Source: Dokdonella fugitiva (GTDB taxonomy: Bacteria; Pseudomonadota; Gammaproteobacteria; Xanthomonadales; Rhodanobacteraceae). Taken from it: 64,000 bases of DNA. Below are positions 1 through 7,604 of the stretch, one piece after another. The notes below the pieces were generated by a model that worked only from the letters and a program-made list of their open reading frames with translations, made no database searches and was not told the DNA's origin. The DNA lies in NCBI RefSeq assembly GCF_014138265.1, contig NZ_JACGXL010000006.1, positions 124,001 through 188,000 on the forward strand, read 5' to 3'. How positions within the stretch are numbered: position 1 is the stretch's first letter; every line of letters begins with the position of its first letter. The position numbers and the translations under genes were made by a program.

Positions 1-1
1 C

Positions 2-523
2 GGCGACTGGTCGCCGAATCGCAGCGTGCCCGCGCTGCGCCACGGTGATCTCGTCGTGTGGGACTCGATCGCGATCTGCGAGTACGTGAACGAGACCTTC
101 CTCGACGGCGCGGGCTGGCCGCGCGACGCCGCGGCGCGCGCGGTCGCGCGGTCGGTCGCGGCGGAGATGCATTCGGGTTTCCGCGCGTTGCGCACGCGCA
201 TGCCGATGAACGCGCGTCGTCGCGTGCGCGGCTTCGCCTATGCCGATGACGTGCGCGCGGACATCGCGCGCGTGTTCGCGATCTGGCGTGACTGCCGCGC
301 GCGCTTCGGTGCCACGTCGGGCCCGTTCCTGTTCGGCGCATTCTCGATCGCCGACGCGATGTACGCACCCGTCGTGCTGCGTTTCGCCAGCTACGGCGTC
401 GCGATCGAGCCGGACTTGCAGCCGTGGGTCGACGCGTTGCTCGCGTTGCCGGCGATGCAGGAATGGCTGCGCGACGGCGCGGCCGAGAGCGAGGTCGTCG
501 CCGCGACCGAGGCGGTCGCCTGA
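2..523 (+). CDS. Glutathione S-transferase family protein (5' end outside window)
   Basis: The reading frame is open from base 2, so the gene begins upstream of the window and only the last ~173 codons are present. The visible start reads as the second half of a GST thioredoxin-like domain: a VPAL segment followed by DSIAICEYV, where the family binds the gamma-glutamyl part of glutathione. An all-helical C-terminal domain follows, with the FLFGAFSIADAMYAP segment typical of the GST C-terminal core. A GTG at 26 could be mistaken for a start but lies inside the N-terminal domain. The stop overlaps the start of the next gene by one base (TGATG), suggesting translational coupling. The substrate cannot be told from sequence. 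Confidence 0.9.
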   Translation, partial: GDWSPNRSVPALRHGDLVVWDSIAICEYVNETFLDGAGWPRDAAARAVARSVAAEMHSGFRALRTRMPMNARRRVRGFAYADDVRADIARVFAIWRDCRARFGATSGPFLFGAFSIADAMYAPVVLRFASYGVAIEPDLQPWVDALLALPAMQEWLRDGAAESEVVAATEAVA

Positions 524-1452
524 TGCGCGACACGCACGAGATGCCGCGCCGCGCGCTGCTGCAGATGATCGTCGGCGCGATCGCGATCAGTTCGACGAGC
601 CTGTTCGTCAAGGTCGCGCACGTCGGCCCGACCATGTCGGGCTTCTACCGCATGGGTTTCGGTGGCCTCATGCTGCTCGCCGGCCTCGTCGCGCTGCGCC
701 AGTGGCGCCCGTTGCGCCTCGCCGAGCTCGGCTGGCTGCTCGTGCCCGGCGCCGCGTTCGCGATCGACCTCGTCATGTGGCACCGGAGCATCCTCTACGT
801 CGGCCCTGGGCTGGCGACCCTGCTCGGCAATTTCCAAGTGTTCCTGATGGCGCTCGCGGGTTGGCTCATCTATCGCGAACGCCTCGGCTGGCATTTCCTC
901 GCCGGCATCGCGCTCGCGTTCGTCGGCCTGTACCTGCTGGTCGGCCTCGACTGGTCCGCGGTCGGCGCGCAGTACCGGCTCGGCGTCGTGCTCGGCACCG
1001 TCACCGGCATCGCCTACGCGATCTACATGCTGTCGACGCGGCACGCGCAGCGCGCCGGCCACGTGAAGCTCGCGCCGGCGCAGCTGCTGTGCGTGAGTTC
1101 GCTGATCAGCGCGGGCGTGCTCGGCGTCGTCGCCGCGATCGAGGGCGAGTCGTTCGCGATCCCCGACGTGCAGAGCTGGTCCGCGCTGCTCAGCCTCGCG
1201 TTCTTCGGCCAGGTGTTCGGCTGGGTGCTGCTCACGCGCGCGATGCCGCAACTGCCGGCGTCGACGATCGGCTTGCTGCTCCTGCTGCAGCCGGCGCTGA
1301 GCTTCATCCTCGACGTGCTGCTGTTCGCGCGCCCGACCCGCACGCTCGACTGGGTCGGCGTCGCGCTGTCGCTGCTCGGCATCTTCATCGGCTCGTATCG
1401 TCCGTCCGCGCGCAAACCTGTGGTGCCGCCCACGGCTGCAGCGGAGCCGTAG
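523..1452 (+). CDS. EamA/DMT-family inner-membrane transporter
   Basis: A protein of 309 residues with about ten hydrophobic segments arranged as two repeats of five, the pattern of the drug/metabolite transporter (EamA) superfamily. The first repeat ends near the LYLLVGLDW segment and the second near GIFIGSYRP. The ATG at 523 was chosen because it overlaps the GST stop codon. The frame stays open further upstream, but that extension is arginine-rich and unlike a membrane protein N-terminus. Members export amino acids, nucleobases or other small metabolites; nothing here defines the substrate. The stop codon TAG falls in a GTAGG string, the same tetranucleotide that starts the REP elements nearby. 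Confidence 0.9.
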   Translation: MRDTHEMPRRALLQMIVGAIAISSTSLFVKVAHVGPTMSGFYRMGFGGLMLLAGLVALRQWRPLRLAELGWLLVPGAAFAIDLVMWHRSILYVGPGLATLLGNFQVFLMALAGWLIYRERLGWHFLAGIALAFVGLYLLVGLDWSAVGAQYRLGVVLGTVTGIAYAIYMLSTRHAQRAGHVKLAPAQLLCVSSLISAGVLGVVAAIEGESFAIPDVQSWSALLSLAFFGQVFGWVLLTRAMPQLPASTIGLLLLLQPALSFILDVLLFARPTRTLDWVGVALSLLGIFIGSYRPSARKPVVPPTAAAEP

Positions 1453-1488
1453 GCCGTTGCGGAATCACGGCGCAACGCGCAATCACTC

Positions 1489-1526
1489 GTAGGGTGGGAC
1501 GCAGGCGCGAAGCGCCGAGCCCCACC
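1489..1526 (+). repeat. REP palindrome, RAYT-linked family, copy 1 (GTAG end upstream)
   Basis: A 38-base element starting with GTAGGGTGGG and ending in CCCCACC, with an inner GGCGC/GCGCC stem. It is the near-exact reverse complement of the 38-base elements at 2096-2133 and 43592-43629. With the copy at 2096 it flanks the transposase gene in inverted orientation, each with its GTAG end pointing outwards. Confidence 0.85.
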
Positions 1527-1615
1527 GACGCAAGCGCCGTCGCCGCCGAATTCCTACGTGCGGCCGGCAAGAATGGCCATTCCATGGAGGCCGGGCGAAG
1601 GCGCATGTTCGATGC

Positions 1616-2089
1616 GTGCCGAACTACTGTCGCGCTTGGATTCCAGGTGGGACCTTCTTCTTCACGGTGGCTATCGCCGATCGAACGCAGGATTTGCTGA
1701 TCGCGCATATCGAAGCCTTGCGCGAAGCGTATGCGTGGACCTTGCGAAGGCATCCGTTTCGCACGCGGGCGATCGTGATCCTTCCGGACCATCTCCATGC
1801 GATCTGGACGCTGCCGGCCGATACGCCGGACTTCGCCCTGCGCTGGAAGCTGATCAAGGAGGGTTTCAGCCGGAGGTTGCCGCGTATCGAACGCATCGGT
1901 GCGAGCAGGAGGCGCCAAGGCGAGCGCGGAGTCTGGCAGCGACGCTACTGGGAACACGCGATCCGCGACGATTCCGATCTCGCAGTACACCTCGACTACG
2001 TGCATTTCAACCCGGTCAAACACGTGTACGTGGAACGGCCGGAGGATTGGCCATATTCCTCGTATCGCCGTTTCGTCGGCATGAGGTGA
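1616..2089 (+). CDS. REP-associated tyrosine transposase (RAYT, Y1/HUH family)
   Basis: A 157-residue single-domain HUH endonuclease of the IS200/IS605-related Y1 superfamily. The HUH metal-binding motif is in ILPDHLHAIW (His59, His61) and the catalytic tyrosine is Tyr128 in DYVHFNPVKH. Both match the RAYT subgroup, which cuts and rejoins single-stranded DNA at REP palindromes beginning with GTAG or GGAG. The N-terminus (PNYCRAWIPGGTFFFTV) is typical of RAYTs and fixes the GTG start at 1616; the ATG at 1612 is in another frame. The gene lies between inverted 38-base REP elements. RAYTs are usually single-copy, domesticated genes that mobilise REPs in trans. The frame is intact with both active-site motifs present, so it is probably active. 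Confidence 0.9.
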   Translation: MPNYCRAWIPGGTFFFTVAIADRTQDLLIAHIEALREAYAWTLRRHPFRTRAIVILPDHLHAIWTLPADTPDFALRWKLIKEGFSRRLPRIERIGASRRRQGERGVWQRRYWEHAIRDDSDLAVHLDYVHFNPVKHVYVERPEDWPYSSYRRFVGMR

Positions 2090-2095
2090 TGCGAT

Positions 2096-2133
2096 GGTGG
2101 GACTCGGCGCTGCGCGCCTGTGTCTCACCCTAC
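2096..2133 (-). repeat. REP palindrome, RAYT-linked family, copy 2
   Basis: A 38-base element 6 bases after the RAYT stop codon, ending in CACCCTAC. Aligned without gaps to the reverse complement of 1489-1526 and to 43592-43629 it differs at only a few positions. The outer stem is GGTGGG/CTCACC and the inner stem GGCGC/GCGCC. Confidence 0.85.
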
Positions 2134-2159
2134 GCGCTGCGCCGCTAGCATTCCTCGCA

Positions 2160-2711
2160 TCAGATCCCGAGCGTGATCACGAGCTCGCCGCGCTCGACCA
2201 CGACGGACTTGAGCAGCAGCCGCGCGGTCGCCTGCTTGACGTCGAACGCATGCAGCGTGTGCACGGGGCGGGTTTCGACGAACTCGCGGAACGCCTTCGT
2301 GACGAGGCGCTTGGCGACCTCGCGGTAGCGTTCGGGCACGCCGTCGACGTCGAGCCGCTGCACGACCGGGTCGTCGAGGTGGAACGTGCCGTCGGCCGGT
2401 TCGTAGCGGATGCCCGCGTCGACGTCGACCTTGCCGCCGAGCGTGCGTGGTTCGCGTTCGACGGTGACGTTGAGCGCGACGTCGAAGCCCATCGCGACGC
2501 GCGAGCTGCCGTCGGTGAGCTTCACGCGCGGATTCGTGAAGTCCGCGCGCAGGATCAGCAGCGATTCGCTGAACGGGAACCGCTCGCGCAGGCGCGCGTC
2601 GAGCGCGGCCTGGTCGAGCCGCACGACGTACTCGCGACCGTGGAAATACCACGCGGCGCCCGCGCCGACGGCGACGAGGGCGATGACGACGGCGACGAGC
2701 AGCTGGCGCAT
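2160..2711 (-). CDS. DUF1439 (YceB-like) membrane-anchored protein
   Basis: A 183-residue protein with an uncleaved-looking N-terminal hydrophobic segment (LLVAVVIALVAVGAGAAWYF) followed by a soluble domain resembling DUF1439/YceB, a periplasmic or lipid-anchored family of poorly known role. The family-like end is VKQATARLLLKSVVVERGELVITLGI split by a short helix. No lipobox cysteine is visible, unlike E. coli YceB, so it is probably anchored by the N-terminal helix. The start at 2711 is supported by a GGAGG ribosome-binding site about seven bases upstream; a longer reading from 2762 adds only a basic unlikely leader. It ends just beyond the REP copy at 2133. Confidence 0.75.
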   Translation of the reverse strand: MRQLLVAVVIALVAVGAGAAWYFHGREYVVRLDQAALDARLRERFPFSESLLILRADFTNPRVKLTDGSSRVAMGFDVALNVTVEREPRTLGGKVDVDAGIRYEPADGTFHLDDPVVQRLDVDGVPERYREVAKRLVTKAFREFVETRPVHTLHAFDVKQATARLLLKSVVVERGELVITLGI

Positions 2712-2846
2712 GGCGTTCCTCCGGGGGGTCGACCCGGATGCTGCCGCAATGCGTACGCGCATCGCCGTGCGGCGTACGACGGGTCGAGCGTGACGGGGAT
2801 CACGCCCGACCGGTGGATCGGGCGGCGCGCGCCCCGCACATGGGAA

Positions 2847-3410
2847 TCAGTGCGGCCACAACCACGCGAACGCGGCTGCGGTCACGAGCGCGTAGAGGAT
2901 GCCGTCGAGCGCGTCCTTCGCGACCGCGCCCCACGGCTGGCCCCACCAGATGCCCTGGATGAACGCGCCGAAACCGTAGGCCATGAACGCGGCGGTGCCG
3001 ATCACGCGGAACACGAGCGCGAACGCGCTGCCCGCGGCGAGCGTGTGCGCGCCGAGGTAGGCGCAGAACACGGAGATCACGAGGCAGAGCACGAACCACT
3101 GCAGCAGCGGCTTGCCCATGCCCGGCTCGGCACCCGCGCGCAGGATGAACTTGCCGGTCGGCCCCTCGCGGAACTTGGCGAGCATCTCGGGCTTGGCGAG
3201 GTCCTTCATGTCCTTGCAGAACGGCAGCATGTGGATGCCCGGCGTCGGGTTGCCCTTGCGGATGGCGGCGAGCACCTCGTCTTCGTTGTCGAAGCCGCGG
3301 TAGTCGGGCAGGTGCCACTTGAACACCATGTGCACGAGGCTGCTCACGACGAACACGCACACGGCGGCGGCGAGGATCGGGAGCCAGAGTTGGACGAGCG
3401 AAATCGTCAT
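2847..3410 (-). CDS. Conserved-looking multi-pass membrane protein of unknown function
   Basis: A 187-residue protein that I do not recognise by name. It has an N-terminal transmembrane helix (LWLPILAAAVCVFVVSSLVH), a soluble loop of about 75 residues with GFDNEDEVLAAIRKGNPTPG and KPEMLAKFREGPTG, and then three further hydrophobic segments ending at the extreme C-terminus (LYALVTAAAFAWLWPH). ATG at 3410 is preferred because a GGGGA stands eight bases upstream; an ATG at 3425 lacks such a site. It lies downstream of, and in the same direction as, the EF-G paralogue, separated by about 94 bases. No catalytic motif is visible. Confidence 0.75.
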   Translation of the reverse strand: MTISLVQLWLPILAAAVCVFVVSSLVHMVFKWHLPDYRGFDNEDEVLAAIRKGNPTPGIHMLPFCKDMKDLAKPEMLAKFREGPTGKFILRAGAEPGMGKPLLQWFVLCLVISVFCAYLGAHTLAAGSAFALVFRVIGTAAFMAYGFGAFIQGIWWGQPWGAVAKDALDGILYALVTAAAFAWLWPH

Positions 3411-3504
3411 TGCGCAAATCCCCATGGTTGCGGTTGCAGGAGGCGTCGCGCACCCCCCGGCGCGCGACGTCGGTGCCCTCGGCGGGCGGGGCGCGGGTGG
3501 TGCC

Positions 3505-5568
3505 TCAGTCCTCGTCGGGCCGTGGCTTGTACGCTTCGGTGAGCTGCTTCTGCACCTGCGGCGGCACCGGCTCGTAGTGGCTGAACTCGATCGCGTAACG
3601 GCCCTGGCCGCCGGTCATCGCCTTGAGCTCGGTCTGGTAGTCGGTCACCTCGGCGAGCGGCACCTGCGCCTTGATGATGATCTCGCCGCCGCGCAGCGAG
3701 TCGGTGCCGTTGATGCGCGCGCGCTTGCCCGCGAGCCCACCCGTGACGTCGCCCATGTGCGCGTTCGGCACGTACACGTCGAGGTTGACGATCGGCTCGA
3801 GCACCTGCGGGCGCGCCTTCGCGATCGCGTCGAGGAACGCCTTCTTGCCGGCGGCGATGAACGCGACTTCCTTCGAGTCGACCGCGTGGTACTTGCCGTC
3901 GTAGACGACGACCTTGACGTCCTGCAGCTGGTAGCCGGCGATCGCGCCGTGCTCGAGCACCTGGCGCACGCCCTTCTCGATCGCGGGCAGGAACTGGCCG
4001 GGGATCGTGCCGCCCTTGATCTCGTCGGCGAACTCGAAGCCGCCGCCGCGCGGCAGCGGTTCGATGCGTAGGAACACCTCGCCGAACTGGCCCGCGCCGC
4101 CGGTCTGCTTCTTGTGGCGGTGGTGGCCTTCGGCCTTCGCGCCGACCGTCTCGCGGTAGGCGATGCGCGGCGGCCGCGTCGTCACCTCGACGCCGTAGCG
4201 CTCCTTCATGCGGTCGAGCATGAGCTTGAGGTGCAGGTCGGACAGGCCGCGGATGATCGTCTCGTTGAGTTCCTTGTTGTGCTCGATGCGGAAGCAGGGA
4301 TCCTCCTCGCCGAGCCGCGCGAGCGCCGAACTCAGCTTCTGCTCCTGGCCCTTGTGCGCGGGCTGCACGGCGAGGCCGAACATCGGCTGCGGGAAGTCGA
4401 GCGGCTTGAGGTGGATCTGGTCCTCGTCGTGCGAATCGTGCAGCACCGCGTCGAAATGGATCTCCTCGATCTTCGCGACCGCGGCGATGTCGCCCGGGAT
4501 CGCCTGCTCGATCTCGACGTGATCCTTGCCCCTGAGGCGGAACAGGTGGCCGACCTTGAACGGTTTCTTGCCGTCGTCGATGAACAGCTGCGTGTCCTTC
4601 TTCACCGTGCCCTGGTAGACGCGGAACACGCTGAGCTTGCCGACGAACGGGTCGTTGACGATCTTGAACACGTCGGCGATCACGTGCTTCTTCGGATCCG
4701 GCTCGGCCTCGATGCGCTGCGCATCGGCGCCGCGGCCCTTCTCGAACGGCGGCGGATTGCCTTCCTTCGGGTTCGGCAGCAGTTTCGTCGCCAGTTGCAG
4801 GAGTTCCTTCACGCCCGCGCCGCTGCGCGCGGAGGCGAAGCAGATCGGCACGAGGTGGCCCTCGCGCAGGCACTGCTCGAACGCATCGTGCAGCTCCTGT
4901 CCCGACAGGCCGGCCTCGCCGTCGTCGAGGTAGTGGCCCATCACCGTCTCGTTGATCTCGACCACCTGGTCGATGATGTGCTGGTGCGCGTCGGCGACCG
5001 AGGAGAAATCGACCGTCGTGGAGCCGGCCTCGCCCTGCGGCTGGAAGAAGCAGTCGACGACGGCGCTGCCCTTGTTCGCGGGCAGGTTGATCGGCAGGCA
5101 TTCGCCGCCGAACTCGTCGCGCAGCATCTCGACCACGCTTTCGAGGTCGACACCTTCGTGATCGATCTTGTTGACCACGAGCACGCGGCACAGGCCGCGG
5201 TCCTTGGCGCGCTCCATCAGGCGGCGCGTCGAGTGCGCGACGCCGGTGGTCGCGTCGACGACGATCGCGCAGGTCTCCACCGCAGCGAGCGCGGACAGCG
5301 TGGGGCCGCGGAAGTCGGGGAACCCGGGCGTGTCGACGAGGTTCACGTGCACGTCGCCGACGTCGATCGAGGCAATCGACGCGCCCATCGAATGCTTGCG
5401 TTCCTTCTCCATCGGATCGTGGTCGGACACCGTCGTGCCCTTCTCGACGGAGCCTGCCGTCTGGATCGCGCCGCCGGCATGCAGCAGGGCTTCGAACAGC
5501 GTGGTTTTGCCGGCGCCCGCTTGGCCTGCGAGCGCGATGTTCCGGATGCCATCGGTGGTGTACGACAT
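3505..5568 (-). CDS. Elongation factor G paralogue (EF-G-like GTPase)
   Basis: A 687-residue translational GTPase of the EF-G family, which promotes ribosomal translocation or a related ribosome step in the cytoplasm. The GTPase domain shows the P-loop GQAGAGKT (residues 15-22), DTPG (79-82) and NKID (133-136). The later EF-G domains are present, including the domain IV-like QTGGAGQFGEVFLRIEPL region and the domain V-like VTDYQTELKAMTGGQGRYAIEF near the end. The switch I region (EKGTTVSDHDPMEKERKHSM) is of the type seen in EF-G-like paralogues rather than the ribosomal-operon fusA, and no rpsL, rpsG or tuf gene is adjacent. The start at 5568 has an AGGAGG site about nine bases upstream. A housekeeping fusA is presumably elsewhere. 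Confidence 0.93.
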   Translation of the reverse strand: MSYTTDGIRNIALAGQAGAGKTTLFEALLHAGGAIQTAGSVEKGTTVSDHDPMEKERKHSMGASIASIDVGDVHVNLVDTPGFPDFRGPTLSALAAVETCAIVVDATTGVAHSTRRLMERAKDRGLCRVLVVNKIDHEGVDLESVVEMLRDEFGGECLPINLPANKGSAVVDCFFQPQGEAGSTTVDFSSVADAHQHIIDQVVEINETVMGHYLDDGEAGLSGQELHDAFEQCLREGHLVPICFASARSGAGVKELLQLATKLLPNPKEGNPPPFEKGRGADAQRIEAEPDPKKHVIADVFKIVNDPFVGKLSVFRVYQGTVKKDTQLFIDDGKKPFKVGHLFRLRGKDHVEIEQAIPGDIAAVAKIEEIHFDAVLHDSHDEDQIHLKPLDFPQPMFGLAVQPAHKGQEQKLSSALARLGEEDPCFRIEHNKELNETIIRGLSDLHLKLMLDRMKERYGVEVTTRPPRIAYRETVGAKAEGHHRHKKQTGGAGQFGEVFLRIEPLPRGGGFEFADEIKGGTIPGQFLPAIEKGVRQVLEHGAIAGYQLQDVKVVVYDGKYHAVDSKEVAFIAAGKKAFLDAIAKARPQVLEPIVNLDVYVPNAHMGDVTGGLAGKRARINGTDSLRGGEIIIKAQVPLAEVTDYQTELKAMTGGQGRYAIEFSHYEPVPPQVQKQLTEAYKPRPDED

Positions 5569-5830
5569 GGGCAGGCCTCCTGTTGGGGCGCGCGCGGACC
5601 CGTCGTGGATCCGCCCGCGCTCGCCGCTCCGGCAACGGGGCCGGACGCGGCTCCGCCGCGAACGACACCCGCCGGTCGCGGCGTGGGGGCCTCCTGCCCC
5701 CGAACAGCCGCACCGTGCCGGTGCGGCCCGAAGGCCGTCATGGTCGTCCGCGCGGCGCGCGGCCGAACGGGCTGGGCGCCACGGGACGGTCATGGCGGAA
5801 TGCGTCGCGCGGCAGCACGACGCCGGCATA

Positions 5831-5861
5831 GACTTGACCTATCGAGGGACAGGGTCAAGTC
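5831..5861. promoter_or_regulatory. Perfect 9-bp inverted repeat, possible MerR-type operator
   Basis: GACTTGACC at 5831-5839 is mirrored exactly by GGTCAAGTC at 5853-5861, with a 13-base centre. It lies in the 296-base gap between the divergent EF-G paralogue and alpha/beta hydrolase genes, ending three bases before the hydrolase start codon. TTGACC at the arm edge and the dyad size resemble sites bound by MerR-family regulators, but no such regulator is adjacent. The rest of the gap holds nothing recognisable. Confidence 0.5.
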
Positions 5862-5864
5862 GCA

Positions 5865-6584
5865 ATGCGTGATGAGTCGGCCGGACCCGGTCGCGTCGTC
5901 TGCGTGCATGGCGCGGGTGGCGGCGGCTGGGAGTGGGGAATCTGGGCACGCGGCCTGTCGATCGCGGGTTTCGACGTGCTCGCGCCCGACCTCATGCCCG
6001 CCACGGGCGGCCTCGCCGCGACGCACCTCGACGACTACCGACGCCAGGTCGCCGCGTGGAGCCGCTCGGCGCGCGGCGCCTGCCTCGTCGGCGCGAGCCT
6101 CGGTGGCCTGCTCGCGCTCGCGGTCGCGCGCGTGGTGCGCGCTCGTGCGCTCGTGCTGGTCAACCCGATGCCGAGCGCGGGCCTGCCCACGCGCACCGAA
6201 CGCTCGCCCGCGGTGATCCGCTGGCGCACCGCGGGTACGCTGCGCGCGACCCAGCAGGCGATGCCCGATGCGGACGACGCCGCGCGCCTGTACGCATTCC
6301 GGCGCTGGCGTGACGAATCGGGCGCCGTGCTCGACGAAGCGCGCGCAGGCCTCGTCGTCGACCCGCCCGACTGCCCCGTGCTCGTCGTCGCGAGCGAGCA
6401 CGATCTCGACGTGCCGACCGAATCGAGCCGCGCACTCGCCGCGACGCTCGGCGCCGACTTCGAATGCGTCGCCGGTGCGAGCCATGTCGGGCCGCTGCTC
6501 GGCCGCAGTGCCGCGGGTACCGCCGCGCGCGTCGCTGAATGGCTGCGTGCGCATCGCCGCGTCGGCGCGGACGCGCGTGCCTAG
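5865..6584 (+). CDS. Alpha/beta hydrolase
   Basis: A 239-residue cytoplasmic-looking alpha/beta hydrolase with no signal peptide. The oxyanion-hole HGAGGGGWEW stands near residue 15, the nucleophile elbow is GASLGG (Ser near residue 79), the probable acid is in the ASEHDLDVPTESS region and the histidine in GASHVGPLLG near the end. This is the architecture of small esterases and thioesterases; the substrate is unknown. Translation probably starts at the ATG at 5865, only three bases after a perfect inverted repeat that could be an operator. Confidence 0.85.
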   Translation: MRDESAGPGRVVCVHGAGGGGWEWGIWARGLSIAGFDVLAPDLMPATGGLAATHLDDYRRQVAAWSRSARGACLVGASLGGLLALAVARVVRARALVLVNPMPSAGLPTRTERSPAVIRWRTAGTLRATQQAMPDADDAARLYAFRRWRDESGAVLDEARAGLVVDPPDCPVLVVASEHDLDVPTESSRALAATLGADFECVAGASHVGPLLGRSAAGTAARVAEWLRAHRRVGADARA

Positions 6585-6814
6585 CCGCCGGCCAACCGTC
6601 CGCGCGAGGCCCGTCGGCATGGCGGGCCACAGGATGGCAGCAGGTCGGATGCAGGGTGGCACGTCGCCGGGCACGCGGCGGCGCGCCGTTGCAAGGGCCG
6701 CAAGGCCGCTGCTGGACCGGTGTTTAACCGCGCTTTAGCGCGCCGTCATTATCCTGCCGCGACGCATCCGGGCATCGACTCTTGACCTCGCAGCATCCTT
6801 CATCGCCGACGTCG

Positions 6815-7543
6815 ATGCTGCCACGCACGGATCGTCGGCCACCGACCCTGCACGAACCCGGGCGCCTGCGCTTTGCCAGCGACCGCCTGCCGTGGCAGCG
6901 CAGCCTGCGTTGGGAGATCCGGCCGAAGCGCGATCGGCGCCTGCTCCTGCTCGGCGGACTCGTCGCATTCGTCGTCACGCTGGTCGAGGTCGTCGGCTTC
7001 GGCCTCGGCATGCGGCCGTACCGGCAACCGCATCGCGCGCCGCAGGTCGTCACGGTGAACCTGATCGAACCGCTGCTGGACGTGCCGCCGCCGCCGCCCG
7101 AGCCGGAACCGCCGATCGTCGCGCGGCCGAGCCGCATCGCGATCTCGCCGCCGGAAGTGAAGGTGAAGGCGCCGCCGCCGCATGCGGAGGAAGCGAGCGA
7201 GGAGATGCGCGCGCGCCTCGGCGAAGGCGGCGCCGGTGCCGCACCGCAGCTGTTCAATCCGGACGGTTCGATCCGCCTCGGCAATGACGCCACGCCGGCC
7301 GTGCCGCAGGCGCCGAAGACCGAACGCGCAGCCGCGCAGCAGCGCTGGGAGAAGATCGCCGAACGTGGCAACCCGCTGCGCTGCAAGAAGACGCGCTTCT
7401 CGCAGGCATTCACGCCCGACCAGTCGCTCGGCGACAAGGTCGCCGGGAAGTACCTCAAGTGGGTCGGCCTTGCCGACCAGCAGTCGATCCAGCATCGCGC
7501 CGAGCAGCGCGCCGAATCGGGCGGTTGCGAACCCGCGGAGTAG
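6815..7543 (+). CDS. TonB-like proline-rich membrane-anchored protein
   Basis: A 242-residue protein with a basic cytoplasmic N-terminus, one membrane helix (LLLLGGLVAFVVTLVEVVGFGLGM) and a long periplasmic part that starts with a proline-rich stretch (DVPPPPPEPEPP). That layout resembles TonB, but the C-terminal receptor-binding TonB domain is not recognisable. Instead there is a FNPDGSIRLG segment and a C-terminal region with two cysteines (PLRCKKTRF and SGGCEPAE). I cannot assign a function; a periplasm-spanning or envelope-linked role is inferred from the shape. A TTG at 6782 in the same frame is an alternative start adding 11 residues. The stop lies in a GTAGGG string. Confidence 0.7.
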   Translation: MLPRTDRRPPTLHEPGRLRFASDRLPWQRSLRWEIRPKRDRRLLLLGGLVAFVVTLVEVVGFGLGMRPYRQPHRAPQVVTVNLIEPLLDVPPPPPEPEPPIVARPSRIAISPPEVKVKAPPPHAEEASEEMRARLGEGGAGAAPQLFNPDGSIRLGNDATPAVPQAPKTERAAAQQRWEKIAERGNPLRCKKTRFSQAFTPDQSLGDKVAGKYLKWVGLADQQSIQHRAEQRAESGGCEPAE

Positions 7544-7604
7544 GGCGGTGCGCGCGATCGGGTATCCTCGCCGGGATCACCGCCGACGGGAACGACCGCG
7601 CCGC

